Shown here piece by piece: positions 1 to 5,004 of a DNA stretch of 5,004 nucleotides (within the stretch, counting starts at the first letter, position 1; every line of letters begins with the position of its first letter). A program made the position numbers and the translations under genes. The DNA is taken from contig PMBV01000531.1 in assembly GCA_003153055.1 (NCBI GenBank), positions 1-5,004 on the forward strand. The letters run 5' to 3'. A model generated the notes under the pieces. It was given only the letters and a program-made list of their open reading frames with translations. It was not told the origin of the DNA and did no database searches. The DNA is from Myxococcales bacterium. GTDB lineage: Bacteria > Myxococcota > Myxococcia > Myxococcales > Myxococcaceae.

Positions 1-812
1 AGACAGCCCTCGACGCGATCGGCGCCCGCCAGCATCGCCAGCTCGGCCGCCGCCACCGCGGAGCCTCGGTCGTTGTGCGGGTGAACGCTGAGCGTGATGG
101 CATCGCGGCGGCTGAGGTGCCGGTGCATCCACTCGATTTGATCCGCGTAGACGTTGGGCGTGGCGACCTCGACGGTGGCCGGGAGGTTGAGGATCACCTT
201 GCGCCCCGGGCCAGCGCCCCAGGCCTCGACCACCGCGTTGGAGATCTCCAGCGAGAAGTCGAGCTCGGTGGCCGAGAACGTCTCGGGGCTGTACTCCAGG
301 CCGATGGTCGTCTCGGGGAGACTCTTGGCCAGCTCGCGCACCAGCCGAACCGCGTCGACGGCCATGGCCTTCACCTCGGCCTTCGTCAGGCGAAAAACCA
401 CCTCGCGAAAGGACGGAGCGGTGGCGGTGTACACATGCACGACGGCCCGCCGCGCACCCTGGATCGACTCCATGGTCCGGCGAATGAGGTGCTCCCTCGC
501 CTGGGTCAGCACCACCAGCGTCACGTCGTTGGGCACGTGCTCTCCCTCGATGAGCAGGCGAACAAAGTCGAAGTCGGTCTGCGAGGCCGACGGGAAGGCC
601 ACCTCGATCTCCTTGAAGCCCACCTCGCACAGCGTCTGGAACAGCCGGAGCTTCTGGTCCACGCTCATCGGCTCGAACAACGCCTGGTTCCCGTCGCGCA
701 GGTCCGTGCTCATCCAGATGGGGGCTTCGGTCAGCACTTGGCTGGGCCACTGCCGGTCCTTGAGCTCGACCGGAGGGAAGGTGCGGTACTTGGCGTAGGC
801 GTACGTGATCAT
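1..812 (-). CDS. leuA: 2-isopropylmalate synthase, N-terminal part (cut by window edge)
   Basis: The enzyme condenses acetyl-CoA with 2-ketoisovalerate to give 2-isopropylmalate, the first committed step of leucine synthesis, in the cytoplasm. Reading the minus strand from 812 gives about 270 residues of the HMGL-like TIM barrel. Visible are the metal/substrate motif DLRDGNQ (residues 37-43, with R39 and D40), [12 protein letters not shown] (about 72-83), [13 protein letters not shown], and the metal-binding HPHNDRG (H244, H246). FPSASQTDF and the wording around both metal motifs match the long, actinobacterial-type LeuA (M. tuberculosis LeuA, recalled from memory) rather than the short E. 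coli type. The rest of the barrel and the C-terminal leucine-sensing domain lie beyond base 1. ATG at 812 is chosen because homologues begin shortly before the YRxF segment; an in-frame ATG at 902 would add 30 residues that look like ordinary upstream DNA. No clear Shine-Dalgarno precedes either start. It is divergent from an Lrp-type regulator. Identity is very secure, the start less so. Confidence 0.95.
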   Translation of the reverse strand, partial: MITYAYAKYRTFPPVELKDRQWPSQVLTEAPIWMSTDLRDGNQALFEPMSVDQKLRLFQTLCEVGFKEIEVAFPSASQTDFDFVRLLIEGEHVPNDVTLVVLTQAREHLIRRTMESIQGARRAVVHVYTATAPSFREVVFRLTKAEVKAMAVDAVRLVRELAKSLPETTIGLEYSPETFSATELDFSLEISNAVVEAWGAGPGRKVILNLPATVEVATPNVYADQIEWMHRHLSRRDAITLSVHPHNDRGSAVAAAELAMLAGADRVEGC

Positions 813-869
813 GATGGCGGCACCGTACGCCGAAGAGAGCGGCAGTCGCTTGCGAAGTGCAGGTCCATT

Positions 870-885
870 TTGCTCGTCTGCGCAA
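870..885. promoter_or_regulatory. Candidate Lrp-type operator, TTGC-N8-GCAA palindrome
   Basis: A 16-bp palindrome with arms TTGC (870-873) and GCAA (882-885) sits in the divergent leuA/lrp intergenic region. A second inverted pair, CTTGCG (849-854) and CGCAAG (881-886), shares its right arm, and the two outer arms are 32 bp apart start to start, about three helical turns. Lrp/AsnC proteins bind imperfect palindromes of about 15 bp in phased groups, commonly next to their own genes. Assignment to this regulator is inference; arms this short can occur by chance in GC-rich DNA. Confidence 0.3.
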
Positions 886-892
886 GAAACAT

Positions 893-920
893 GCGACAAC
901 ATCTAGTATTCGGACATAAT
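893..920 (+). promoter_or_regulatory. Possible sigma70-type promoter for the lrp-like gene
   Basis: GCGACA (893-898, four of six matches to TTGACA) and CATAAT (915-920, five of six matches to TATAAT) are separated by 16 bp in a locally AT-rich patch of an otherwise GC-rich window. Transcription would start near 927, leaving a leader of about 25 nt that contains the strong ribosome binding site. The -35 box lies only 7 bp downstream of the TTGC-N8-GCAA palindrome, so autoregulation is plausible but unproven. Confidence 0.35.
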
Positions 921-937
921 CTGCCGATCTCGACCAC

Positions 938-944
938 GAAGGAG
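938..944 (+). promoter_or_regulatory. Ribosome binding site of the lrp-like gene
   Basis: GAAGGAG lies 7 nt before the ATG at 952, an ideal Shine-Dalgarno match and distance. It fixes the start of the regulator gene. Confidence 0.8.
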
Positions 945-951
945 CCTACCC

Positions 952-1431
952 ATGCCGCCGTCCCTCACGCTGGATCGCTACGACCGGCGCATCCTCGAAG
1001 TGCTGCAGCAAGACGGGCGGCTCTCCAACCAAGACCTCGCCGACCGCATTGGGCTCTCGCCTTCGCCGTGCCTGCGCCGGGTGCGAGCGCTCGAGGAGAG
1101 CGGCTTCATCGCTGGCTACCGCGCGGTGGTCGACGCCAAGAAGCTGGGCCTCACCCTCATGGCGCTGGTGCACATTTCGATGGATCGGCACACCCCCGAA
1201 CGCTTCGCCAACCTGGAGACGAAGGTGCGCGCGCTCCCCGAGGTGCTCGAGTGCCTGCTCATCACCGGACAGGAGGCCGACTACCAACTGAAGGTCGTCG
1301 TCCGAGACATGGAGGCGTACCAGGAATTGCTTCTCAATCGCATTACTCGCATCGAGGGTGTCACCGGGGTGCACTCCAGCTTCGTGCTCCGTCGGGTCGT
1401 GGAAAGGACGGCCGTGCCAGCCCAACCGTGA
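952..1431 (+). CDS. Lrp/AsnC family transcriptional regulator
   Basis: A 159-residue DNA-binding regulator of normal length for the family, which senses amino acids and controls their metabolism as dimers to octamers. Residues 6-22 (LDRYDRRILEVLQQDGR) open the AsnC-type winged helix-turn-helix; the recognition helix region GLSPSPCLRRVRALEE (34-49) closely parallels E. coli Lrp (GLSPTPCLERVRRLE). Residues about 53-62 form the hinge and about 66-150 the RAM ligand-binding domain, with G-x-x-x-D-Y near 106-111, the D-M-x-A-Y motif shortly after, and a closing G-V-T-G-V-H-S-S-F-V strand. The start is set by GAAGGAG 7 nt upstream. It is transcribed away from leuA across 139 bp, an arrangement common for Lrp-type regulators and their targets; control of leuA and of itself is therefore likely but inferred. 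The gene could be called lrp, but this family has many paralogues in myxobacteria, so no symbol is assigned. Confidence 0.95.
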   Translation: MPPSLTLDRYDRRILEVLQQDGRLSNQDLADRIGLSPSPCLRRVRALEESGFIAGYRAVVDAKKLGLTLMALVHISMDRHTPERFANLETKVRALPEVLECLLITGQEADYQLKVVVRDMEAYQELLLNRITRIEGVTGVHSSFVLRRVVERTAVPAQP

Positions 1432-1433
1432 CC

Positions 1434-1456
1434 GGGGCGTACCGGAACTTCGCCCC
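1434..1456 (+). terminator. GC-rich hairpin after the lrp-like gene, possible terminator
   Basis: GGGGCG (1434-1439) and CGCCCC (1451-1456) form a perfect 6-bp all-GC stem with an 11-nt loop, beginning 2 nt after the regulator stop codon. No T-run follows, so it does not fit a classical intrinsic terminator; it could act as a weak terminator or a 3' stabilising stem. Position is the main support. Confidence 0.35.
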
Positions 1457-1473
1457 ACCCAACGAAAGGGCAG

Positions 1474-1540
1474 TGTGCACGAGAGTGAACACATTCTTGG
1501 GGAATGAATGGGGCGCCGCCCCTGTGGTACTGTGCACGAG
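1474..1540. repeat. 10-bp direct repeat TGTGCACGAG, two copies
   Basis: TGTGCACGAG occurs at 1474-1483 and again at 1531-1540, 57 bp apart start to start, in the non-coding stretch before the DUF1592 gene. Each copy contains the palindrome GTGCAC. Between them lies a short hairpin, GGGGC (1510-1514) and GCCCC (1518-1522) with a 3-nt loop. Paired identical sites upstream of a promoter can be activator or repressor sites; the function here is unknown. Confidence 0.4.
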
Positions 1541-1599
1541 CTTGCGTCGTCCCGCAGGCGCGACGACCGAGAAGCCCTGGGCTCTCGAGCCTGTTGCAG

Positions 1600-1628
1600 T
1601 TGAGACGCACCACCAGCACTCCTCTAAC
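1600..1628 (+). promoter_or_regulatory. Possible promoter for the DUF1592/DUF1552 operon, near-leaderless
   Basis: TTGAGA (1600-1605, five of six matches to the -35 consensus) and TCTAAC (1623-1628, four of six) are separated by 17 bp. Transcription would begin around 1635, only about 5 nt before the ATG at 1640. That fits the absence of a recognisable Shine-Dalgarno sequence before this gene. The -10 box is weak, so this is a prediction only. Confidence 0.35.
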
Positions 1629-1639
1629 CGAGCACTTTC

Positions 1640-3298
1640 ATGCCAAAAACGACCACGAGGAACAGCGAGAGGCGTCGATGTCGGCCCTGGTCGCTCCTGG
1701 GCGCTGTGCTGCTGGCTTCCTGCACGGGACTCATTGGCGCGGTGGACGCCGACGGTGGCTCCATTGAAGGTGCAGGTGGTGATGGAGGCGCAATTGCCTA
1801 CACCGGCCCCGTGGCACTGCCAGCGGGCGTTCGACGCTTGACGCAGGCCGAGGTGGTCACATCGGTGGCGACGCTCTTGGGCGTCCCCGCCGATCCCATC
1901 GGTATCGCGCTGGGTACTGATACCCGTCAGACGGGCTTCACCCGAAACGCCGATCAACGGGTGGGCAGTGTGCAGGCCGATGCGCTGTGGCACGCGGTCG
2001 AGGGCCTAGCCGGGACAGCGGTAACTCAGCGGCTGACGCAGCTCGCCCCCTGCACCACCAGTGGCGGCTCCGACACCTGCGCCAAGGCGTTCATTCATGA
2101 CTTCGGGCCCAAGGCTTTCCGGCGGGCGCTGACCGCGGCGGAGGAAGCGGCCCTCTTCACCGTCTACACCGTCGGCAAGACGCAAGACGGCACGTACGCC
2201 GCGGGCGTCGGGCTCGTCATCACCGCGGTGCTCCAGTCTCCATCGTTCCTCTACCTCACTGAATTGGGAGACGCGGTGGTCGACGGCGGCACCACTCTCA
2301 CCGGCGAAGAGGCGGCCACTCAGCTGGCCTATCTGCTCACGGGCGGGCCGGCCAGCGCCGCGCTCCTCACCCAGGGTCGCCAGGGGGCACTGACCACCGC
2401 CGATGGCCGCGAGACGGCCGCGCGAGCGTTGCTGGCGACGGCCACTGGCAAGGCCCAGGTCGAGCGGCTCGTGCTGGAGTGGATCGGCGCCGACGCGGTC
2501 GACTCGAGCTCGAAGGACGGCGTCCTGTATCCAGAGTGGCCCGGCATGCGGCCCGATGTGCTGGCCGAGTCGAAGTGGATCATCGACTCGGTGCTGTTCC
2601 AGGGCGACGGCAAGCTCAGCTCGCTGCTCCTGACCGACACCACCTTCATGACGCCAGCGCTGGCCAGCTACTACAACGACATGTCGGGCTCGGGGCAGGT
2701 GCCGTTTCCGGCTCCGCGCCGTGGCCTGCTGCTGGCGGGGGCGTTCTTGTCGGCCAACTCCCAGCCGGCGTCGACCGCTCCAGTCAAGCGCGGCGCGGCG
2801 GTGCGCAAGAAGCTGCTCTGCCAGGTGTTGCCAGTGCCCACCAACCTGGGGGTCATCAACGTGCCTCCGCCTGACCCGACCAAGACCACCCGGGAGCGCT
2901 TCTCGGCACACTCGGCCACCCCGGTGTGCGCCACCTGCCACAGCCAGCTCGACCCCATCGGCTTCTCCATGGAGTCCTTCGACCCGGTGGGCCGATACCG
3001 CACCACCGAGAACGGCAAGCCGGTCGATGTCTCGGGAGAGCTCATCAACGCGGAAGACGCCAGTGGCTCCTTCGCCAACGGCGTCGAGCTCATGCAGCGG
3101 TTGGCCAACGCGGAAATCGTCAAGAAGTGCCTGCCGCGGCAGGTGTTCCGCTTCGCCGCTGCTCGTTCGGGAGGCGGGGAGGAAGAGACCTTCTCGCACT
3201 TCGTCGCCGGCAGGCCGAGCGCGGTCGACGCGAAGGTGGTCGAGCTGTTGGTCGATTGGGTCAAGAGCGATGCATTCATGACCAGGAGGGTCGAATGA
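1640..3298 (+). CDS. Exported lipoprotein, DUF1592-family (DUF1587/1595/1592/1588/1585), CxxCH motif
   Basis: A 552-residue envelope lipoprotein. A basic n-region (RRRCRPW) and hydrophobic stretch end in the lipobox L-A-S-C, placing lipidated Cys at 28; the +2 residue is Thr, not the Asp that would retain it in the inner membrane. A Gly/Asp-rich linker follows (29-60). Domains in order: DUF1587-like (about 63-125, opening VRRLTQAEVV), DUF1595-like (about 138-210, with FRRALT and a C138/C147 pair suited to a disulfide), DUF1592 (about 220-350), DUF1588 (about 360-458, opening RRGLLLAGAFL and containing C430-A-T-C433-H434 followed by LDPIGF and FDPVGRYR) and DUF1585 (about 465-548). CxxCH suggests covalent haem c, with Met444 a possible distal ligand. 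It lacks the separate N-terminal cytochrome domain carried by many longer planctomycete relatives. Its stop overlaps the DUF1552 start. The biochemical function of the family is not established to my knowledge; a redox or electron-transfer role is inference. Confidence 0.9.
   Translation: MPKTTTRNSERRRCRPWSLLGAVLLASCTGLIGAVDADGGSIEGAGGDGGAIAYTGPVALPAGVRRLTQAEVVTSVATLLGVPADPIGIALGTDTRQTGFTRNADQRVGSVQADALWHAVEGLAGTAVTQRLTQLAPCTTSGGSDTCAKAFIHDFGPKAFRRALTAAEEAALFTVYTVGKTQDGTYAAGVGLVITAVLQSPSFLYLTELGDAVVDGGTTLTGEEAATQLAYLLTGGPASAALLTQGRQGALTTADGRETAARALLATATGKAQVERLVLEWIGADAVDSSSKDGVLYPEWPGMRPDVLAESKWIIDSVLFQGDGKLSSLLLTDTTFMTPALASYYNDMSGSGQVPFPAPRRGLLLAGAFLSANSQPASTAPVKRGAAVRKKLLCQVLPVPTNLGVINVPPPDPTKTTRERFSAHSATPVCATCHSQLDPIGFSMESFDPVGRYRTTENGKPVDVSGELINAEDASGSFANGVELMQRLANAEIVKKCLPRQVFRFAAARSGGGEEETFSHFVAGRPSAVDAKVVELLVDWVKSDAFMTRRVE
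3284..3289 (+). promoter_or_regulatory. Ribosome binding site of the DUF1552 gene
   Basis: AGGAGG, a perfect Shine-Dalgarno core, lies inside the end of the DUF1592 gene, 5 nt before ATG at 3295. It selects 3295 over an in-frame ATG at 2926 that would run through the upstream gene in another frame. Confidence 0.85.
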
Positions 3299-4725
3299 AA
3301 CTGCGCCGACGGAGCATGCTGAAAGCGTTGGGGGCCTACGCCAGCCTGCCATTGGGCCGGCTCCTTGAGAGCTCGATGGCACAGGCCCAGAGCGTGGCGC
3401 CGCCGTTGCGCTTCATCGGCGTCTACCACCCTCACGGCGTGGCGATGGAGTGCTACGCGATGCGGCCAGGAGAGACCGAGACGACCTTCGATCTCAACTT
3501 CGCCAACAGCTCGCTGACGCCCTTCGACACCCCGGCTTCGTACGGGGGTCGGAGCTTCAAGAATCGCCTCATCACCTTCGAGGGTGTCGACGACGCGGTG
3601 GCCGAAGCGAGCGGCACCGGCGGCCACGGCGCGGCGTCGTGCCTCTTCACCGGGTCGACCACCACCGGAAACGATCACAACGCCCAGTGCGAGTCTCTCG
3701 ATTACTACCTGGGCCGCACCAAGGGTCTGGGCTCGGGCACCCAGTTCCCCACGCTCAACGTCGGGGTGGGGAGCGTGGGTGACGCCAACTCCGATGCCAT
3801 CGCCCACGGCACCGGCGGCGCGGCGATCCGCAACCTGGTCGACCCGGTGGCCGTGTTCGACATGGTCTTCGCTGGGCTCACTGGCACCACCGGCAACACG
3901 GTGGACAAAGCCCGGGCCAAGGGCCAGAGCGTCATCGACTTCGTCAAAGGTGACCTCTCGTCGCTGTCGAGCCGCCTCGGTGCGACCGAGAAGCTCAAGC
4001 TCACCCAGCACCTCGATGGGCTCCGTGAGCTCGAGCAGCGCATCACCGCCATCATTCCCACCGGGGCCTGCCAGGTGCCGGCGCGGCCCAAGGCGACGGG
4101 CAATACGGACACGGCTCTCGATTTTCCCAAGGTGCTCAAGTGGAACGGTGGCGACCCGTACTTTGATCGCATCGCCGACGTGCAGATCGATCTCTTGGCC
4201 CAGGCCATCGCGTGCGGCCTCACCCGCTTCGCCACCCTGTTCATCGATGACCCGGGCAAGGAGCTGGTGGTCGACGGCACCACGTTGCCGCGCGACGCGC
4301 ACAACGAGATCGCCCACGCCTACTCGCCCGACAGCGGCAAGACCGCCCAGCAGGTGCTCCTCGGTCGGTTGAACCGGTATTACTACGGGAAGATCGCCCG
4401 GCTGATGCAGCGGCTTGACGAAGCCGGAGCGCTCGACTCGACGCTCATCATGGCCTCGAGCGACATGGGCAACCCGTCGTCCCACTCGGTGCGGAACCTT
4501 CCCCTCATCTTGGCGGGAGGCGCGAACGGCGCCCTGAAGTTCGGTCGCCGGCTCAAGGCCGCTGACGACTGCCCGGCGTCCAACCCCTGGTGCAATCCGG
4601 CGGCGCTGACGCCTCACAACCGGGTGCTGGTGTCCATCTGCCAGCTCTTCGGCATCAACACGCAGACCTTCGGCTTCGCAGCCGATCCCGCGCTCATCAC
4701 TGGGGCGTGGCCGGGCCTGGTGTAG
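3295..4725 (+). CDS. DUF1552 family protein, Tat-type export signal
   Basis: A 476-residue exported protein of the DUF1552 family, the usual partner of DUF1592 proteins. The N-terminus has a twin-arginine-like signal, R-R-R-S-M-L-K (4-10), a moderate hydrophobic region, and a probable cleavage after A-Q-A (29-31). Family landmarks: F-I-G-V-Y-H-P-H-G (40-48), G-G-H-G-A-A-S-C-L-F-T-G (from about 109, H111), the E-K-L-K-L-T-Q-H-L-D-G-L-R-E-L-E helix in mid-protein, I-D-D (D318, D319), D-A-H-N-E-I-A-H (334-341) and S-D-M-G-N-P-S-S-H-S before N-L-P-L-I-L-A-G-G-A-N-G (D390, H397). The spaced His/Asp residues and final S-D-M-G/H-S block resemble the alkaline phosphatase/sulfatase-like DUF1501 group, so a metal-dependent hydrolase fold is possible, but no activity is established. 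ATGA overlap with the DUF1592 gene (3295-3298) and a perfect ribosome binding site indicate translational coupling. Tat export would mean folding, perhaps with a cofactor, before secretion. Family call is strong; function is unknown. Confidence 0.92.
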   Translation: MKLRRRSMLKALGAYASLPLGRLLESSMAQAQSVAPPLRFIGVYHPHGVAMECYAMRPGETETTFDLNFANSSLTPFDTPASYGGRSFKNRLITFEGVDDAVAEASGTGGHGAASCLFTGSTTTGNDHNAQCESLDYYLGRTKGLGSGTQFPTLNVGVGSVGDANSDAIAHGTGGAAIRNLVDPVAVFDMVFAGLTGTTGNTVDKARAKGQSVIDFVKGDLSSLSSRLGATEKLKLTQHLDGLRELEQRITAIIPTGACQVPARPKATGNTDTALDFPKVLKWNGGDPYFDRIADVQIDLLAQAIACGLTRFATLFIDDPGKELVVDGTTLPRDAHNEIAHAYSPDSGKTAQQVLLGRLNRYYYGKIARLMQRLDEAGALDSTLIMASSDMGNPSSHSVRNLPLILAGGANGALKFGRRLKAADDCPASNPWCNPAALTPHNRVLVSICQLFGINTQTFGFAADPALITGAWPGLV

Positions 4726-4736
4726 GCACCCCGGTG

Positions 4737-4746
4737 GGACCGGTCC
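4737..4746. repeat. Perfect 10-bp palindrome GGACCGGTCC
   Basis: GGACCGGTCC sits in the 42-bp gap between the DUF1552 stop and the dehydrogenase start. It has no loop and no T-run after it, so it is not a convincing terminator; a protein-binding site or chance are both possible. Confidence 0.3.
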
Positions 4747-4767
4747 TGGCGGCCGACGACACGCGGG

Positions 4768-5004
4768 ATGATGATGGCCGGCGTGCGTGCGATGGTCCTT
4801 GAACGTCCCGGGGAGTTCCTCCGCCTGGTCGAGCGGCCGGAGCCTGTGGTGGCCAACGGGCAGCTCCTCATTCAGGTGGAGGCTTGCGGGGTCTGCCGGA
4901 CCGACCTCCATCTGGTCGACGGCGAGCTGCCCGAGCCACGCCTGCCCATCATCCCCGGGCATGAAATCGTCGGGCGGGTCAGACTTCGCCGAGTGACGAA
5001 CTGA
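4768..5004 (+). pseudogene. Zinc-dependent alcohol dehydrogenase, N-terminal fragment ending in an early stop
   Basis: The 78 codons encode the start of the GroES-like catalytic domain of a medium-chain zinc alcohol dehydrogenase, which interconverts alcohols and aldehydes with NAD(P). Visible are R-A-M-V-L-E-R-P-G (7-15), A-C-G-V-C-R-T-D-L-H (39-48, zinc ligand C43) and P-G-H-E-I-V-G-R-V (63-71, zinc ligand H65 with E66). Family members run to about 330-350 residues; here the recognisable sequence ends at GRV (base 4980) and seven further codons lead to TGA at 5002-5004. Missing are the four-cysteine structural zinc lobe, the third zinc ligand and the NAD-binding Rossmann fold, so the product as read cannot be an active dehydrogenase. 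A frameshift, a recombination junction or a sequence-end artefact could explain this; the window ends on the stop, so none can be excluded. Start is uncertain: ATG at 4768, 4771 or 4774, or GTG at 4783, which best matches the usual family N-terminus; no strong ribosome binding site is seen. Confidence 0.75.

Noticed and set aside
867..899. A leuA promoter on the minus strand (TTGTCG and CAAAAT)
   Set aside because: The two hexamers are 21 bp apart, too far for a normal sigma70 promoter, and both are weak matches.
904..920. E. coli-type Lrp consensus site in the AT-rich patch
   Set aside because: Only a few positions around TAGTATT match the degenerate 15-bp consensus; not enough to call a site.
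1546..1567. Inverted repeat GTCGTC/GACGAC with a 10-nt loop as a terminator or operator
   Set aside because: Six-bp stems are common in GC-rich non-coding DNA, there is no T-run, and it lies upstream of the operon where a terminator is not needed.
1678..1767. ATG at 1678 as an alternative start near the DUF1592 gene
   Set aside because: It is out of frame with the DUF1592 gene; the frame that contains it shows no domain and ends by 1767.
75..1841. A 588-codon open frame on the plus strand
   Set aside because: It runs antisense to leuA, then out of frame through the lrp-like gene and into the DUF1592 gene. It crosses three real genes and has no coherent domain.
2006..3382. A 458-codon open frame on the minus strand
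   Set aside because: Antisense shadow of the DUF1592 gene, with low-complexity Arg/Gly/His-rich translation and no domain.
2671..4962. A 763-codon open frame on the minus strand
   Set aside because: It lies opposite DUF1592 and DUF1552 coding sequence that has clear family motifs. Its translation is rich in Arg, Gly, His and Val with no recognisable domain, as expected for the antisense of GC-rich genes with G/C third positions.

Overview
This is a high-GC (roughly two-thirds G+C by eye) bacterial window with chromosomal-type housekeeping and envelope genes. The paired DUF1592 and DUF1552 proteins, which expand together in myxobacteria (Myxococcota) and Planctomycetes, plus the GC-rich codon use, suggest a myxobacterium or relative. 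This taxonomic call is inference from gene content. No rRNA, tRNA, CRISPR array, insertion sequence or phage gene was seen.

Layout: (1) 1-812, minus strand: the first ~270 residues of a long-type 2-isopropylmalate synthase (leuA), cut by the window edge. (2) 813-951: a divergent intergenic region holding a possible promoter, a TTGC-N8-GCAA palindrome and a strong ribosome binding site. (3) 952-1431, plus strand: a full-length Lrp/AsnC-family regulator, very close to the Lrp type. (4) 1432-1639: a GC-rich hairpin just after the regulator stop, a 10-bp direct repeat (TGTGCACGAG), and a promoter-like pair so close to the next ATG that the transcript would be nearly leaderless. (5) 1640-3298: an exported lipoprotein with the DUF1587-DUF1595-DUF1592-DUF1588-DUF1585 series and one CxxCH haem-type motif. 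(6) 3295-4725: a Tat-type exported DUF1552 protein, translationally coupled to (5) through an ATGA overlap. (7) 4768-5004: the N-terminal piece of a zinc-dependent alcohol dehydrogenase that stops abruptly after about 78 codons, on the last bases of the window.

How they may work together: leuA and the lrp-like gene are probably a regulator-target pair for leucine biosynthesis (inference from divergence and shared intergenic DNA). The DUF1592/DUF1552 pair is a two-gene unit acting outside the cytoplasm: one partner is lipid-anchored and may bind c-type haem, the other is a soluble or loosely attached protein with a conserved pattern of His and Asp residues. The biochemical role of this pair is, to my knowledge, not established, so it is the most interesting content here. 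The dehydrogenase fragment is only 42 bases downstream but has no obvious functional tie.
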